NCBI GenBank assembly: GCA_018604165.1
Contig: CP075895.1
Location: 992,001 to 1,056,000 of the forward strand
DNA from: Chitinophagaceae bacterium LGM1
GTDB lineage: Bacteria; Bacteroidota; Bacteroidia; Chitinophagales; Chitinophagaceae
Length of the DNA stretch: 64,000 bases
Reading direction: 5' to 3'
Made by a program: the position numbers and the translations under genes. Under the pieces are notes generated by a model. That model was given only the letters and a program-made list of their open reading frames with translations, was not told the origin of the DNA and did not search any database. Positions 1-7,771 of this stretch are shown here, piece after piece (positions within the stretch are counted from its first letter, which is position 1; each line of letters starts with the position of its first letter).

Positions 1-1
1 T

Positions 2-1150
2 GTATCACGAAAATGGTTGTGGGTATGGATAGGTTTTTTTTTGCTAACAGCATTCAGTTATACATATAGTAGCAATAAAGACCAGTCTTTATTTGATATT
101 GGAGCAAAGGCAAGCATTTTGCTCCTGCCACTGATAATAGGTGCAGGCCCACAAATACCCAGAAAGTGGTTAGAGCGCATATTGGTTTCTCTGAATTACA
201 GTATATCATTCGTTGCATTATTTTGTGTTATACATGCTGTAGTACGTTGTTATCAAGAGGGGTATGTATATGTGCCATTCTTTTTTTACCATCGTTTGGT
301 TGAGGGTTTTGATGCAAGCGCAGTATATATGGCATTATATACCTTATTTTCTATCAGCATTATGTTGCTAACTCCCTGGCAGCATTATTATAAAGGCAAG
401 TGGCGTGTGTTGAAGGTTGTATTTATTGTATGGCAACTGATATTTTTTATCATGTTGTCTTCGAGGTTGCTGTTACTGCTATTTTTTTTATTGTTAGTGC
501 CTTTTTACATACGCAAGGCTTTTAAGTATAAAAAATGGGGATGGGGGCGGTTGGTAATCATAGCATTGTTATTTGTATCGGCTGGTATAGTTGTTTTTGC
601 AACAGATAATCCTGTAAAACAGCGTTATCATGATATTTTTCAGAAAGACCTGAGCATAGCCTGGTTGCCAGATTATAAAAACGTACCGCAAGAGTCTTTT
701 AACAATGTAACCTTACGATTGATGCTTTGGCGGTTTGGGTACGAGATAATGCAAGAAAATAACCTGTGGTTGATGGGGGCTGGCAATGGAGACGCAACAG
801 ACCTGCAAAACCAAAAACTGGCTCAATACGGTTTTGATGTAGATGCCCAAGGAGACAACAAACGTAGCGAGTTTTATGACATCAACTTGCATAATATGTT
901 TTTCGAGGCATTGTTAATGCTAGGTATTTTAGGCGCATTACTCTTTACTCTTATGGCATTTGTACCTGTCTTTTACCTTAGAGACATGGAGTATAGACAT
1001 ATTTTCTTTATTTTCCATGTGAGTGTGCTTTTCTTTATGTTTCAAGAAGCAATTCTACAAACACAAGCAGGAATTGTTTATTATTCATTGTTTAGTATGG
1101 TATTTTGGAATTTGATTTATAGCAATGATAAACAATTAATTAAGAAGTAA
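2..1150 (+). CDS. O-antigen ligase / Wzy-like polymerase, 5'-truncated
   Basis: Polytopic inner-membrane protein of about 380 visible residues, with many hydrophobic segments and a large periplasmic loop. The loop carries MGAGNGD, followed near residue 296 by LHNMFFEALLMLGILG, the arrangement expected of the O-antigen ligase/polymerase family (Wzy_C-type). It would join or polymerise lipid-linked glycans at the periplasmic face. The frame is open to the left edge; a TTG at 17 is the first possible start seen, so the true start probably lies outside the window. It sits just before a sugar transferase, consistent with the end of a polysaccharide cluster. Family is inferred from topology and the HN motif; substrate is unknown. 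Confidence 0.75.
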   Translation, partial: VSRKWLWVWIGFFLLTAFSYTYSSNKDQSLFDIGAKASILLLPLIIGAGPQIPRKWLERILVSLNYSISFVALFCVIHAVVRCYQEGYVYVPFFFYHRLVEGFDASAVYMALYTLFSISIMLLTPWQHYYKGKWRVLKVVFIVWQLIFFIMLSSRLLLLLFFLLLVPFYIRKAFKYKKWGWGRLVIIALLFVSAGIVVFATDNPVKQRYHDIFQKDLSIAWLPDYKNVPQESFNNVTLRLMLWRFGYEIMQENNLWLMGAGNGDATDLQNQKLAQYGFDVDAQGDNKRSEFYDINLHNMFFEALLMLGILGALLFTLMAFVPVFYLRDMEYRHIFFIFHVSVLFFMFQEAILQTQAGIVYYSLFSMVFWNLIYSNDKQLIKK

Positions 1151-1271
1151 TTTTTTATACATTTGTTAGAAATAGCAAAAAATCTTAAAAAATATTACTA
1201 AATCTTAAAGTTTGACACGATTTTTGCTGTAAAATATTAGTCATAATAGATTGATATTAGAGTAAATAGTA

Positions 1272-2012
1272 ATGGAACACCCTTTTGTAGTAAAAATACC
1301 TCAAATACAGCCAACTCGCAGGCAACCCGCCCCGCAGTCGGATGTTGCTGATATTCGCGAAATGTTTCGCGAAATAAACCATCGTTATATGGTTTATCAG
1401 CCATCTGCCTACTACGCAGCCGTAAAGCGTGGGTTGGATATATTTGTTTCAATGACATTCATCCTGTTGGTGATGTCTTGGGTGTATCCAATCGTTGCAT
1501 TGCTCATAAAACTCACCTCAAAAGGTCCTGTGTTCTTTGTGCAGAAACGCACAGGGTACAAGGGTGTAGAGTTTGATTGCTTCAAGTTCCGTACTATGTA
1601 CGTAAATGCAGACTCTGATACCAAACAAGCTACTGACGGAGATAAACGCATCACACCCATCGGTAAAATTCTTCGCAAAACGCACTTAGACGAAATACCA
1701 CAGTTTTTCAATGTATTGTTAGGTGATATGACCATTGTTGGTCCTCGCCCGCACATGTTGTATCATACAAGGTATTATTCTCAGTTTATTCCTTACTACA
1801 ACCTTCGTCACGAGGCAGTACCCGGCATTACAGGTATGGCACAGGTTAAAGGTTTTAAAGGTGAGATTACAGCCGAGCGAGAACTACGCAAGCGCATTCA
1901 GTGGGATATTTACTACTTGAAAAATCGCAGTATATGGCTTGATGTTAACATCATAGCTACCACATTTGCACAAGTAGTATCAGAAGCTTTCAGTAGCATT
2001 TTCAAAAAATGA
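1272..2012 (+). CDS. Undecaprenyl-phosphate sugar phosphotransferase (bacterial sugar transferase family)
   Basis: 246 residues. A short cytosolic N-terminus is followed by one hydrophobic hairpin (about 58-85) and then the conserved bacterial sugar transferase core: KFRTMYVNAD near 110, RITPIGKILRKTHLDEIPQ near 130, GDMTIVGPRPH near 150 and PGITGMAQVKG. This family transfers a hexose-1-phosphate from a nucleotide sugar to undecaprenyl phosphate, the first step of exopolysaccharide or O-antigen synthesis. The long N-terminal domain of WcaJ/WbaP is absent, so it is the short, catalytic-core-only type. A strong terminator follows at 2056-2100. ATG chosen because the preceding 120 bp are AT-rich and non-coding. 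Confidence 0.92.
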   Translation: MEHPFVVKIPQIQPTRRQPAPQSDVADIREMFREINHRYMVYQPSAYYAAVKRGLDIFVSMTFILLVMSWVYPIVALLIKLTSKGPVFFVQKRTGYKGVEFDCFKFRTMYVNADSDTKQATDGDKRITPIGKILRKTHLDEIPQFFNVLLGDMTIVGPRPHMLYHTRYYSQFIPYYNLRHEAVPGITGMAQVKGFKGEITAERELRKRIQWDIYYLKNRSIWLDVNIIATTFAQVVSEAFSSIFKK

Positions 2013-2055
2013 CATTGTTATTTCTGACTTAATTTATTGACGAAGTACATATTCT

Positions 2056-2100
2056 ACCCGTATTTAGTTTTAATTTTATATACCTAAATACGGGTTTTTT
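2056..2100 (+). terminator. Intrinsic terminator after the sugar transferase gene
   Basis: A perfect 12-bp stem, ACCCGTATTTAG (2056-2067) against CTAAATACGGGT (2084-2095), is followed by a run of T to 2100. The U-tract ends one base before the start codon of the next gene at 2101, leaving that gene no separate leader. Confidence 0.9.
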
Positions 2101-2916
2101 ATGCCGAAAATTATTACAGCCACCGATTTTTCAGATGCAGCTAATTATGCGCTGGAGTACGCGTGTATGCTCGCCAATAATATGCAGGCAGATGTTGTAG
2201 TGTTGCATAGCTATACCGTACCCGTAAGCGTGGGCGACAACCCCATGCCTATGATGAGTGTGGAAGAATGCAGGTGCATAGCTGAGAAAGCTATGATGCA
2301 GCTTACGGATAAACTGACGGTAACTTTTAATGACATCAACGTTTCAGGCTTGGTGATGTTTGGTGATATTACTGATGTGATAAAAGAATATGCAGCGCAA
2401 AATAACCCTTGGCTGATAGTAGTTGGTAACAGCCTGCACAACGAAGATAGTATATGGTATAGCAGCAACCTGATGAATATGATGCGTAGCTTGCCACATC
2501 CTATATTAGCAGTACCGGAGGGTTGTCTGTACAGCCCGGTCAGTAAAATATGCTTTGCTTGCGACTATAAGAAAGAAACAGAAACCCTGCCATTGAACAC
2601 TATCGTAAGTATAGCATCTGAACTGAAAAGTCAACTACATGTATTGAATATAGACCATGACAATAACAACTTCAATACAGATACGCCAGAAGTAAGTGAA
2701 ATATTGCATCAGCAGTTGGCAGATGCCAAGCCTGAATACTATTATATTAACAGTACCGATACCGATGCTGCTATTAATGAGTTTGTAAATACACATCACA
2801 TCAACTGGCTGATAGTTGCCCCGCACAAGCACGGTTTTTTTGAAAGCCTGTTTCGTAAAAGCCATACAAAAGAATTGGCAAAGCACGTCAACATACCAAT
2901 GCTATCAGTGCATTAG
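2101..2916 (+). CDS. Universal stress protein with two UspA domains
   Basis: 271 residues made of two tandem Usp folds (about 1-140 and 148-271). Both begin with a beta strand and the acidic motif expected (ITATDFSDAANYA; CFACDYKKETE), and each ends in an IP/hP-x-L strand (HPILAVP, IPMLSVH). The classical G-x2-G-x9-G-S/T ATP-binding signature is not visible in either half, so nucleotide binding is uncertain. Family members are cytosolic stress-response proteins. The ATG directly abuts the U-tract of the preceding terminator, so its message is either leaderless, made from a promoter inside the hairpin, or dependent on read-through. Confidence 0.88.
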   Translation: MPKIITATDFSDAANYALEYACMLANNMQADVVVLHSYTVPVSVGDNPMPMMSVEECRCIAEKAMMQLTDKLTVTFNDINVSGLVMFGDITDVIKEYAAQNNPWLIVVGNSLHNEDSIWYSSNLMNMMRSLPHPILAVPEGCLYSPVSKICFACDYKKETETLPLNTIVSIASELKSQLHVLNIDHDNNNFNTDTPEVSEILHQQLADAKPEYYYINSTDTDAAINEFVNTHHINWLIVAPHKHGFFESLFRKSHTKELAKHVNIPMLSVH

Positions 2917-2955
2917 CAGGCAATGCCTTATATTCGCCCTTATTTTTAATTACCA

Positions 2956-3804
2956 ATGTATAAGAGCCGTATATATATAACACTACTCGCTTTGGGTATG
3001 TTGCTGCAATCCTGTAAGGATGAACCAACAACAAATACCGATGATAACACAGCTACCACAGATAGTACAAATGCAGTAAAACCACCAGCTCAAATACCAT
3101 TTACAGTAGTAGCAGCATATCCGCACGATAATACTGCCTTTACAGAAGGATTACAATATGTAGATGGTGTGATGTATGAGAGTACAGGGCTGAGAGGTAA
3201 ATCTGTATTGAAGAAAAACGACTTGCAAACAGGCAGAGAACTGCAACGCATACAGCTTGATGGTAAATATTTTGGCGAAGGCATTACGGTGCTGAATGGT
3301 AAAATATACCAACTGACATACGAAGAAAAAACAGGCTTTGTGTATGATGCCAAAACATTGAAGCAGTTGCAGACATTTACCTACGCCAATGAAGAAGGAT
3401 GGGGTATGACCAACGACGGCACCAACCTGCTATACAGCGATGGCAGCGATGTACTCTATTTTATGAACCCAACCGATTTTTCTATAGTAAAGAAGATACA
3501 GGTAAAAGACCAATACGGCCCAATAACCGACATAAACGAATTGGAATACATTAAAGGGTACATCTATGCCAACCAATGGCGAGCTGATATGATTTATAAG
3601 ATAGACCCCTCAACCGGCAATGTGGTGGGTATTGCTGATATGCGAAATCTACGCAGGCAAACGGGCATACCGCCATTGGAAGAGGCAACAGACGAAACTA
3701 AACCCGAAGTTTTGAATGGCATAGCCTACGATGCAGCTACCAACCGAATTTTCATAACAGGTAAAAACTGGCCGAAGATTTTTGAGGTGAAGCTGGATAA
3801 CTAA
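2956..3804 (+). CDS. Glutaminyl-peptide cyclotransferase (glutamine cyclotransferase), lipoprotein
   Basis: 282 residues with an SPII signal (LLQSC, Cys20), then a low-complexity Thr/Asn/Asp linker to about residue 45 and a beta-propeller. The signature stretches of the glutamine cyclotransferase family are present: PHDNTAFTEGLQY, YESTGLRGKS, GEGITVLNGKIYQLTY, GWGMTNDG, INELEYIKGYIYANQW and near the end VLNGIAYDAATNRIFITGK. These enzymes convert N-terminal glutamine to pyroglutamate, here in the envelope. This could protect N-termini of exported proteins after signal cleavage, many of which in this window start with Gln. It stands between the Usp gene and a small T9SS-domain-like ORF, with short gaps. 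Confidence 0.93.
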   Translation: MYKSRIYITLLALGMLLQSCKDEPTTNTDDNTATTDSTNAVKPPAQIPFTVVAAYPHDNTAFTEGLQYVDGVMYESTGLRGKSVLKKNDLQTGRELQRIQLDGKYFGEGITVLNGKIYQLTYEEKTGFVYDAKTLKQLQTFTYANEEGWGMTNDGTNLLYSDGSDVLYFMNPTDFSIVKKIQVKDQYGPITDINELEYIKGYIYANQWRADMIYKIDPSTGNVVGIADMRNLRRQTGIPPLEEATDETKPEVLNGIAYDAATNRIFITGKNWPKIFEVKLDN

Positions 3805-3889
3805 GCTCCCTACCGTAATCCTGCAAATTAAAATACCCATTTCGGGGTATATGATGCTTACATGTAGGTTTGCAATTTTGTAAACTGCT

Positions 3890-4129
3890 ATGGATAAGAA
3901 CCTGACAGTTTACCCCATTTCTACAGGCGACCAGCTAAATGTATTTGCTACAGACGAGGTATCGTGCATACGTGTGATGGATATGAGTGGTAATGTATTG
4001 AGCATTGCAGACGATATACATAATAAACACAAAGTGCTTGACATCGGTAATCTACCCGGTGCTACATATATTGTAGAAGTTACTTTTCTCGACAAGCGTA
4101 CCAGTCGTTCCGTTTTTGTAAAAATGTAG
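3890..4129 (+). CDS. Free-standing T9SS C-terminal-domain-like small protein
   Basis: 79 residues with no signal peptide. The whole protein resembles a type A T9SS sorting domain: LTVYPISTGDQLNVFA matches the opening VYPNP strand, IRVMDMSGNVLS matches the V-x-D-x-x-G-R/K strand, and LPGATYIVEVTFLDK...VFVKM matches the closing L-x-G-x-Y-x-V-x-V / K-x-V-x-K strands. Normally this module is the last 70-90 residues of a large secreted protein. Here nothing precedes it: the upstream gene ends at 3804 in another frame, followed by non-coding sequence. It could be a remnant of a deleted cargo gene or a real mini-protein. Without a signal peptide it should stay cytosolic. Confidence 0.6.
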   Translation: MDKNLTVYPISTGDQLNVFATDEVSCIRVMDMSGNVLSIADDIHNKHKVLDIGNLPGATYIVEVTFLDKRTSRSVFVKM

Positions 4130-4154
4130 GTATCAACAAAAATTATTCTCAAAA

Positions 4155-4191
4155 TTTGGCAGTGTAAATTTATTAATCGTAATATTGCAAT
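4155..4191 (+). promoter_or_regulatory. arsR promoter with overlapping ArsR operator (copy 1)
   Basis: TTTG at 4155-4158 is followed after 21 bp by TAATATTG at 4180-4187, a near match to the Bacteroidota TTTG / TAnnTTTG promoter. The 20-bp stretch 4172-4191 is repeated almost exactly at 4550-4569 (18 of 20 identical) and is centred on the palindromic core AATATT. A repressor bound here would cover the -7 box, the standard mode of ArsR autorepression. Confidence 0.75.
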
Positions 4192-4205
4192 GAATAGATA
4201 AAGAA

Positions 4206-4535
4206 ATGGGTGCGACTAAAACAGATTTATTTACCAAAAAGCAGAATGAACTGGCAGCGATGGCCAAAGCGCTTGCTCACCCTGCACGGATAGCTATATT
4301 GCAGGTATTGGTAAAAACCAATGCTTGTGTATGCGGCAGTTTGGTAGAGGAACTGGGATTGGCACAAGCCACCATATCACAACACCTGAAAGAACTGAAA
4401 CAAGTAGGGCTGATACAAGGCACCATAGATGGTACCAGTGTGTGTTATTGCATCAACCCCAAAGCGTGGCTGCAGTACAAAGAATTCTTCACGATGTTTT
4501 TTAAAGAGTTGCCGGACGGTAATAGTTGTTGTTAA
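4206..4535 (+). CDS. arsR: ArsR-family arsenic-responsive transcriptional repressor
   Basis: 109 residues with a winged helix-turn-helix: HPARIAILQVL (25-35) and a recognition helix around AQATISQHLKEL (53-64). The metalloid-sensing pair lies in the C-V-C motif at Cys41 and Cys43, at the same place as ELCVCDL of known As(III) sensors. Further Cys at 80, 82, 108 and 109 could add a third ligand or be accessory. Apo-repressor should bind the two matching operators at 4172-4191 and 4550-4569 and leave on As(III) binding. It is the first gene of an arsenic cluster that runs to arsC. Confidence 0.93.
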   Translation: MGATKTDLFTKKQNELAAMAKALAHPARIAILQVLVKTNACVCGSLVEELGLAQATISQHLKELKQVGLIQGTIDGTSVCYCINPKAWLQYKEFFTMFFKELPDGNSCC

Positions 4536-4549
4536 CTTTTTTTGTCTTT

Positions 4550-4569
4550 ATTCATCGCAATATTGCAAT
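4550..4569 (+). promoter_or_regulatory. ArsR operator (copy 2), upstream of the Cys-rich peptide
   Basis: A second copy of the arsR operator, identical to 4172-4191 at 18 of 20 bases, with a perfect 10-bp palindrome GCAATATTGC at 4557-4566. It lies between the arsR stop and the ATG at 4589, so the small peptide and genes behind it can be controlled separately from arsR. Confidence 0.75.
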
Positions 4570-4588
4570 AACACAATAAATTAGCGTT

Positions 4589-4684
4589 ATGAAAAATCAA
4601 ATGCAGGTTAGCAATTGCTGCGACACTACGAACGACTGCTGCGGTGGTAATACGGATTGTTGCGAGGGCATGGGTTGCTGCTAA
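4589..4684 (+). CDS. Cysteine-rich micropeptide of the arsenic operon
   Basis: A 31-residue ORF beginning MKNQMQVSNCC. It contains exactly eight cysteines, all in four adjacent pairs (residues 10-11, 17-18, 24-25 and 30-31), spaced 7, 7 and 6 residues and separated by Asn/Asp/Thr/Gly. There is no signal peptide or hydrophobic segment. It follows its own ArsR operator by 19 bp and is closed by a hairpin at 4692-4720. Vicinal thiols bind trivalent arsenic tightly, so a soluble As(III) chaperone or buffer is a reasonable inference. Both ArsM termini and the ArsR C-terminus carry similar Cys pairs. I know of no named family for it. Confidence 0.75.
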   Translation: MKNQMQVSNCCDTTNDCCGGNTDCCEGMGCC

Positions 4685-4691
4685 GCTAAAA

Positions 4692-4720
4692 AGTCGGGTA
4701 GTGTGAGATGCTGCCCGACT
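4692..4720 (+). terminator. Hairpin between the Cys peptide and arsM (partial terminator or RNA processing site)
   Basis: AGTCGGGTAG (4692-4701) pairs with CTGCCCGACT (4711-4720), ten pairs with one U-G, loop of nine. The following ATATATACTTTT is AU-rich but not a clean U-tract. It may attenuate transcription so that more short transcript is made than full operon message. Confidence 0.6.
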
Positions 4721-4756
4721 ATATATACTTTTCATACACAGTAAAAACAAGATAAT

Positions 4757-5599
4757 ATGCAAACGGAACAAGAATTGAAAGAATTAGTAAGGCAAAAGTA
4801 TAGCGAAATAGCCTTACAGGATAAAGAAACGAATATGAGTAGCTGCTGTGGCAGTGGTGGGTGCAGTACAGAGGTATATAACATCATGAGCGATGACTAT
4901 ACCAAACTTGAAGGGTATAATGCCGATGCTGATTTAGGATTGGGCTGTGGGTTGCCAACAGAGTTTGCACAGATAAAAGAAGGTGATACGGTCATTGACT
5001 TAGGTAGCGGAGCAGGTAATGATTGTTTTGTAGCACGTAGGGCAACGGGTGAAAAGGGTAAAGTAATAGGCATAGACTTTACAGAGGCTATGGTAGAAAA
5101 AGCCAGGACAAACGCGGAGAAAGTAGGGTATAACAATGTTGAGTTCAGGCAGGGAGATATAGAGAAAATGCCTGTTACGGCTAATGTGGCCGATGTTGTA
5201 GTAAGTAATTGTGTACTGAACCTCGTACCGAATAAAAATGGGGTGTTCAAAGAAATATATCGTGTGCTGAAACCCAGCGGGCACTTTAGTATATCAGACG
5301 TAGTACTGGTAGGTCATTTGCCCAACAAGCTGCGCAATATCGCTGAAATGTATGCAGGTTGCATAAGTGGTGCAATACAAAAAGATGAGTATTTGGGCTT
5401 GATACAAGCTAATGGTTTTACTGACATTACACTGCAAAAAGAAAAAGCAATAGTTGTGCCTGATGATATTCTAAACCAATACCTGAGTGCGGAAGATATT
5501 GAAGCGTTTAAAAATAGTGGTACGGGCATTTACAGTATAACAGTATTTGCTAAAAAACCTCTTACAACAACCTGCGCACCAGGTAGTGGCTGTTGCTAA
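4757..5599 (+). CDS. arsM: Arsenite S-adenosylmethionine methyltransferase
   Basis: 280 residues. The Rossmann SAM-binding core is clear: VIDLGSGAGNDCFVAR (79-94), GIDFTEAMVEKAR (105-117), GDIEKMPV and LKPSGHFSISDVV. The cysteines needed for As(III) binding in the ArsM family align: Cys30/31 (SSCCGSGGC), Cys64 (GLGCG), Cys152 (SNCVLNL) and Cys202 (AGCISGA). The C-terminal tail ends TCAPGSGCC, extra Cys pairs like those of the small peptide just upstream. It methylates arsenite stepwise to volatile or less retained species. ATG chosen at the start of the conserved helical N-terminus. Confidence 0.95.
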   Translation: MQTEQELKELVRQKYSEIALQDKETNMSSCCGSGGCSTEVYNIMSDDYTKLEGYNADADLGLGCGLPTEFAQIKEGDTVIDLGSGAGNDCFVARRATGEKGKVIGIDFTEAMVEKARTNAEKVGYNNVEFRQGDIEKMPVTANVADVVVSNCVLNLVPNKNGVFKEIYRVLKPSGHFSISDVVLVGHLPNKLRNIAEMYAGCISGAIQKDEYLGLIQANGFTDITLQKEKAIVVPDDILNQYLSAEDIEAFKNSGTGIYSITVFAKKPLTTTCAPGSGCC

Positions 5600-5618
5600 A
5601 CTGATAAATATACCTGAT

Positions 5619-6392
5619 ATGAAAATTGCATTATTCTCCGATATTCATGCCAACTTGCCGGCACTTAACGCGGTACTTGCAGATATTAATAATCGCCAAC
5701 CAGATGCTGTCTATTGTCTGGGAGACCTTGTAGGCTATAACATTTGGCCAAACGAAGTGATTGCTGAAATAAGAAAGCGTGGTATACCTACCATTGCAGG
5801 TAACTACGACTTTGGTATAGGGCGCAGCAGCGACGATTGTGGCTGTGCATACAAAACAGATGAAGACAAAGCACATGGCAAAGTGTCTATCAGCTATACC
5901 AACGAAATAGTGGGTATAGAGGAAAGGACATATCTCAGAACATTGCCGGCACACATAAGGGTGGAATATAAACTGAACGATGATATAGCAAACCTGCTAC
6001 TGGTGCATGGCAGCCCCCGAAAAATAAACGAATATCTTTTTGAAGACAGAGATGAAAAAAGCATGCTTCGTATTATGAAAGATGCGGATGCAGACATCAT
6101 GTGTTTTGGGCATACACACAAACCATACCATAGAGTAGTAAAAGTTGATACTGATGGAGTAATAAAATACAGGCATGCCATTAATATAGGTTCTGTAGGT
6201 AAACCAAAAGATGGAGATGTAAGAGCTTGCTATGCCATATTGCACATAGACGAAAATTATGGAACTGTCGGTGAAAAAGGCTTTGAGGTAGAATTTGTGC
6301 GGGTGGAATATGATGTGGAAACTGCAGCAAAAGCAGTAGAAAACAGTCCATTGCCCAATGCGTATGCAGATATGCTACGTAAAGCCTATTAG
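5619..6392 (+). CDS. Metallophosphoesterase family protein in the arsenic operon
   Basis: 257 residues from the ATG of MKIALFSDIHANLPAL; an upstream in-frame extension would overlap arsM and lacks similarity to the fold. All calcineurin-like motifs are visible: D-x-H (SDIH), GDLVGYN, GNYD, LLVHGSP and GHTHKPY. These bind two metal ions and hydrolyse phosphomono- or diesters in the cytosol. It also has a Cys pair near residue 75 (DDCGC). It begins 19 bp after arsM and precedes the outer-membrane protein by 6 bp, so it is part of the operon. The substrate is not known; a role on arsenylated or phosphorylated metabolites is only a guess. Confidence 0.85.
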   Translation: MKIALFSDIHANLPALNAVLADINNRQPDAVYCLGDLVGYNIWPNEVIAEIRKRGIPTIAGNYDFGIGRSSDDCGCAYKTDEDKAHGKVSISYTNEIVGIEERTYLRTLPAHIRVEYKLNDDIANLLLVHGSPRKINEYLFEDRDEKSMLRIMKDADADIMCFGHTHKPYHRVVKVDTDGVIKYRHAINIGSVGKPKDGDVRACYAILHIDENYGTVGEKGFEVEFVRVEYDVETAAKAVENSPLPNAYADMLRKAY

Positions 6393-6398
6393 CAGTTT

Positions 6399-7124
6399 AT
6401 GAAGAAGATATTACTTACAGTATTTGCTTTCTGCGGAGCAGTTATAGTACACGCACAAAGCCTTAATCACATTGGTGTTTTTCCAACTATAGACCATAGC
6501 GGTACTATAAATAATAAGCTGGATTATAGCTTCTATTATTTTGCACAACTACATGCATATAACGATGAGGTAAATAACCAAACAGAACCTACAGGGTTGT
6601 TTGTATTTTATAGCGAACAGGCACTGCATTATAAACTCAACAAGATGCTTACCCTGTCAGGCAGCTATGTGTATGAGCGACAATATCCGTTTGAGAATAA
6701 TTACCGAAACGAGAATCGTTTTTATGTGCAGGCAACCTATAAATACCCACTGAATAAAGCGAGCATCAAGCATAGATTGCGTTTTGACGGACGCTTTGTA
6801 CAAAACAGGCTTACAAGAGAAACACCTTTTACACATAGGATTCGTTATTTCGCAGGAGTCAGCTTGCCTGTTGGCAAAAAAGATAAATGCTATTTCACAG
6901 CATACAACGAGTTTTTCTTTAACACGTACAAAGGTGCGACCGTTAAATATGCAGAAAACTGGGCAGCAGCAGCTATAGGCATAAAGACAGGCAAGAATAG
7001 TAGCGTAGAGGCTGGGCCATTGTATATATTCTGGGTAAATGACAACATAGGTACGCTTAACAATTTTTATTATTTACAATTGGCGTGGGTATCACACATC
7101 AATTTCAATAAAAGACAACAGTAA
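6399..7124 (+). CDS. DUF2490-like outer-membrane protein
   Basis: 241 residues with a cleavable signal peptide (AVIVHAQ, cut near 20) and a run of alternating hydrophobic beta strands rich in Tyr/Phe (e.g. YSFYYFAQLHAYN, RFYVQATYKYPL, HRLRFDGRF). The protein finishes YLQLAWVSHINF. Length and pattern fit the DUF2490 family of small barrels in Bacteroidota. It lies between the metallophosphoesterase and aquaporin genes and its stop overlaps the aquaporin start at 7124, so translation is coupled. In this context it may be the outer-membrane exit for arsenic species, which is an inference from position only. Confidence 0.7.
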   Translation: MKKILLTVFAFCGAVIVHAQSLNHIGVFPTIDHSGTINNKLDYSFYYFAQLHAYNDEVNNQTEPTGLFVFYSEQALHYKLNKMLTLSGSYVYERQYPFENNYRNENRFYVQATYKYPLNKASIKHRLRFDGRFVQNRLTRETPFTHRIRYFAGVSLPVGKKDKCYFTAYNEFFFNTYKGATVKYAENWAAAAIGIKTGKNSSVEAGPLYIFWVNDNIGTLNNFYYLQLAWVSHINFNKRQQ

Positions 7125-7771
7125 TGAAAAGATACATAGCAGAATTAACAGGCACATTTGCACTCGTGTTTTGTGGCACAGGGGCTATTGTTATTAATCA
7201 GCAATCGGGTGGTGCTATTACACACGTAGGTATCGCCATTACTTTCGGGTTTGTAGTGATGGCTATGATATATGCTTTAGGCAATGTATCTGGTGCGCAC
7301 CTGAATCCCGCAGTTAGTATTGCATTTGCCGTAGCTAAAAAGTTTAAAGCCAAAGAAGTGCTGCCTTATACCATCAGTCAATTGATTGGTGCGATGCTGG
7401 CAAGTGGTGTATTGAAGTTGTTGTTTCCTGATAATGCTACATTAGGAGCTACATTGCCATCGGGCAGCGATATGCAATCCTTTGTATTGGAAATACTGTT
7501 AACATTCTTCCTGATGTTGGTAATACTGAATGTAGCACATGGCAGCAAAGAGCAGGGCATGTTTGCCGGCTTAGCTATTGGTGGGGTGGTATTGCTCGAA
7601 GCCATGTTTGCCGGCCCTATATGCGGTGCATCTATGAACCCAGCGCGTTCTATTGCTCCTGCATTGGTGAGCGGTAATTTACAATCTATCTGGATTTACA
7701 TTGCAGCACCAGTTATCGGTGCTATAGCAGCAGTACCACTGCATCATTATTTTAACACAAAAGACGCATGA
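7124..7771 (+). CDS. Aquaporin / MIP-family channel, probable arsenite exit channel
   Basis: 215 residues, six hydrophobic spans and both half-helix motifs: GAHLNPAVSIAF and GASMNPARSIAP (two canonical NPA boxes). It lacks the long insertions of classic glycerol facilitators. It sits between a barrel gene and arsC with one- and four-base overlaps. No arsB or acr3 pump gene is present in the cluster. In Sinorhizobium meliloti an aquaporin (AqpS) next to arsC lets arsenite formed by ArsC leave down its gradient; the same job is inferred here. Confidence 0.93.
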   Translation: MKRYIAELTGTFALVFCGTGAIVINQQSGGAITHVGIAITFGFVVMAMIYALGNVSGAHLNPAVSIAFAVAKKFKAKEVLPYTISQLIGAMLASGVLKLLFPDNATLGATLPSGSDMQSFVLEILLTFFLMLVILNVAHGSKEQGMFAGLAIGGVVLLEAMFAGPICGASMNPARSIAPALVSGNLQSIWIYIAAPVIGAIAAVPLHHYFNTKDA

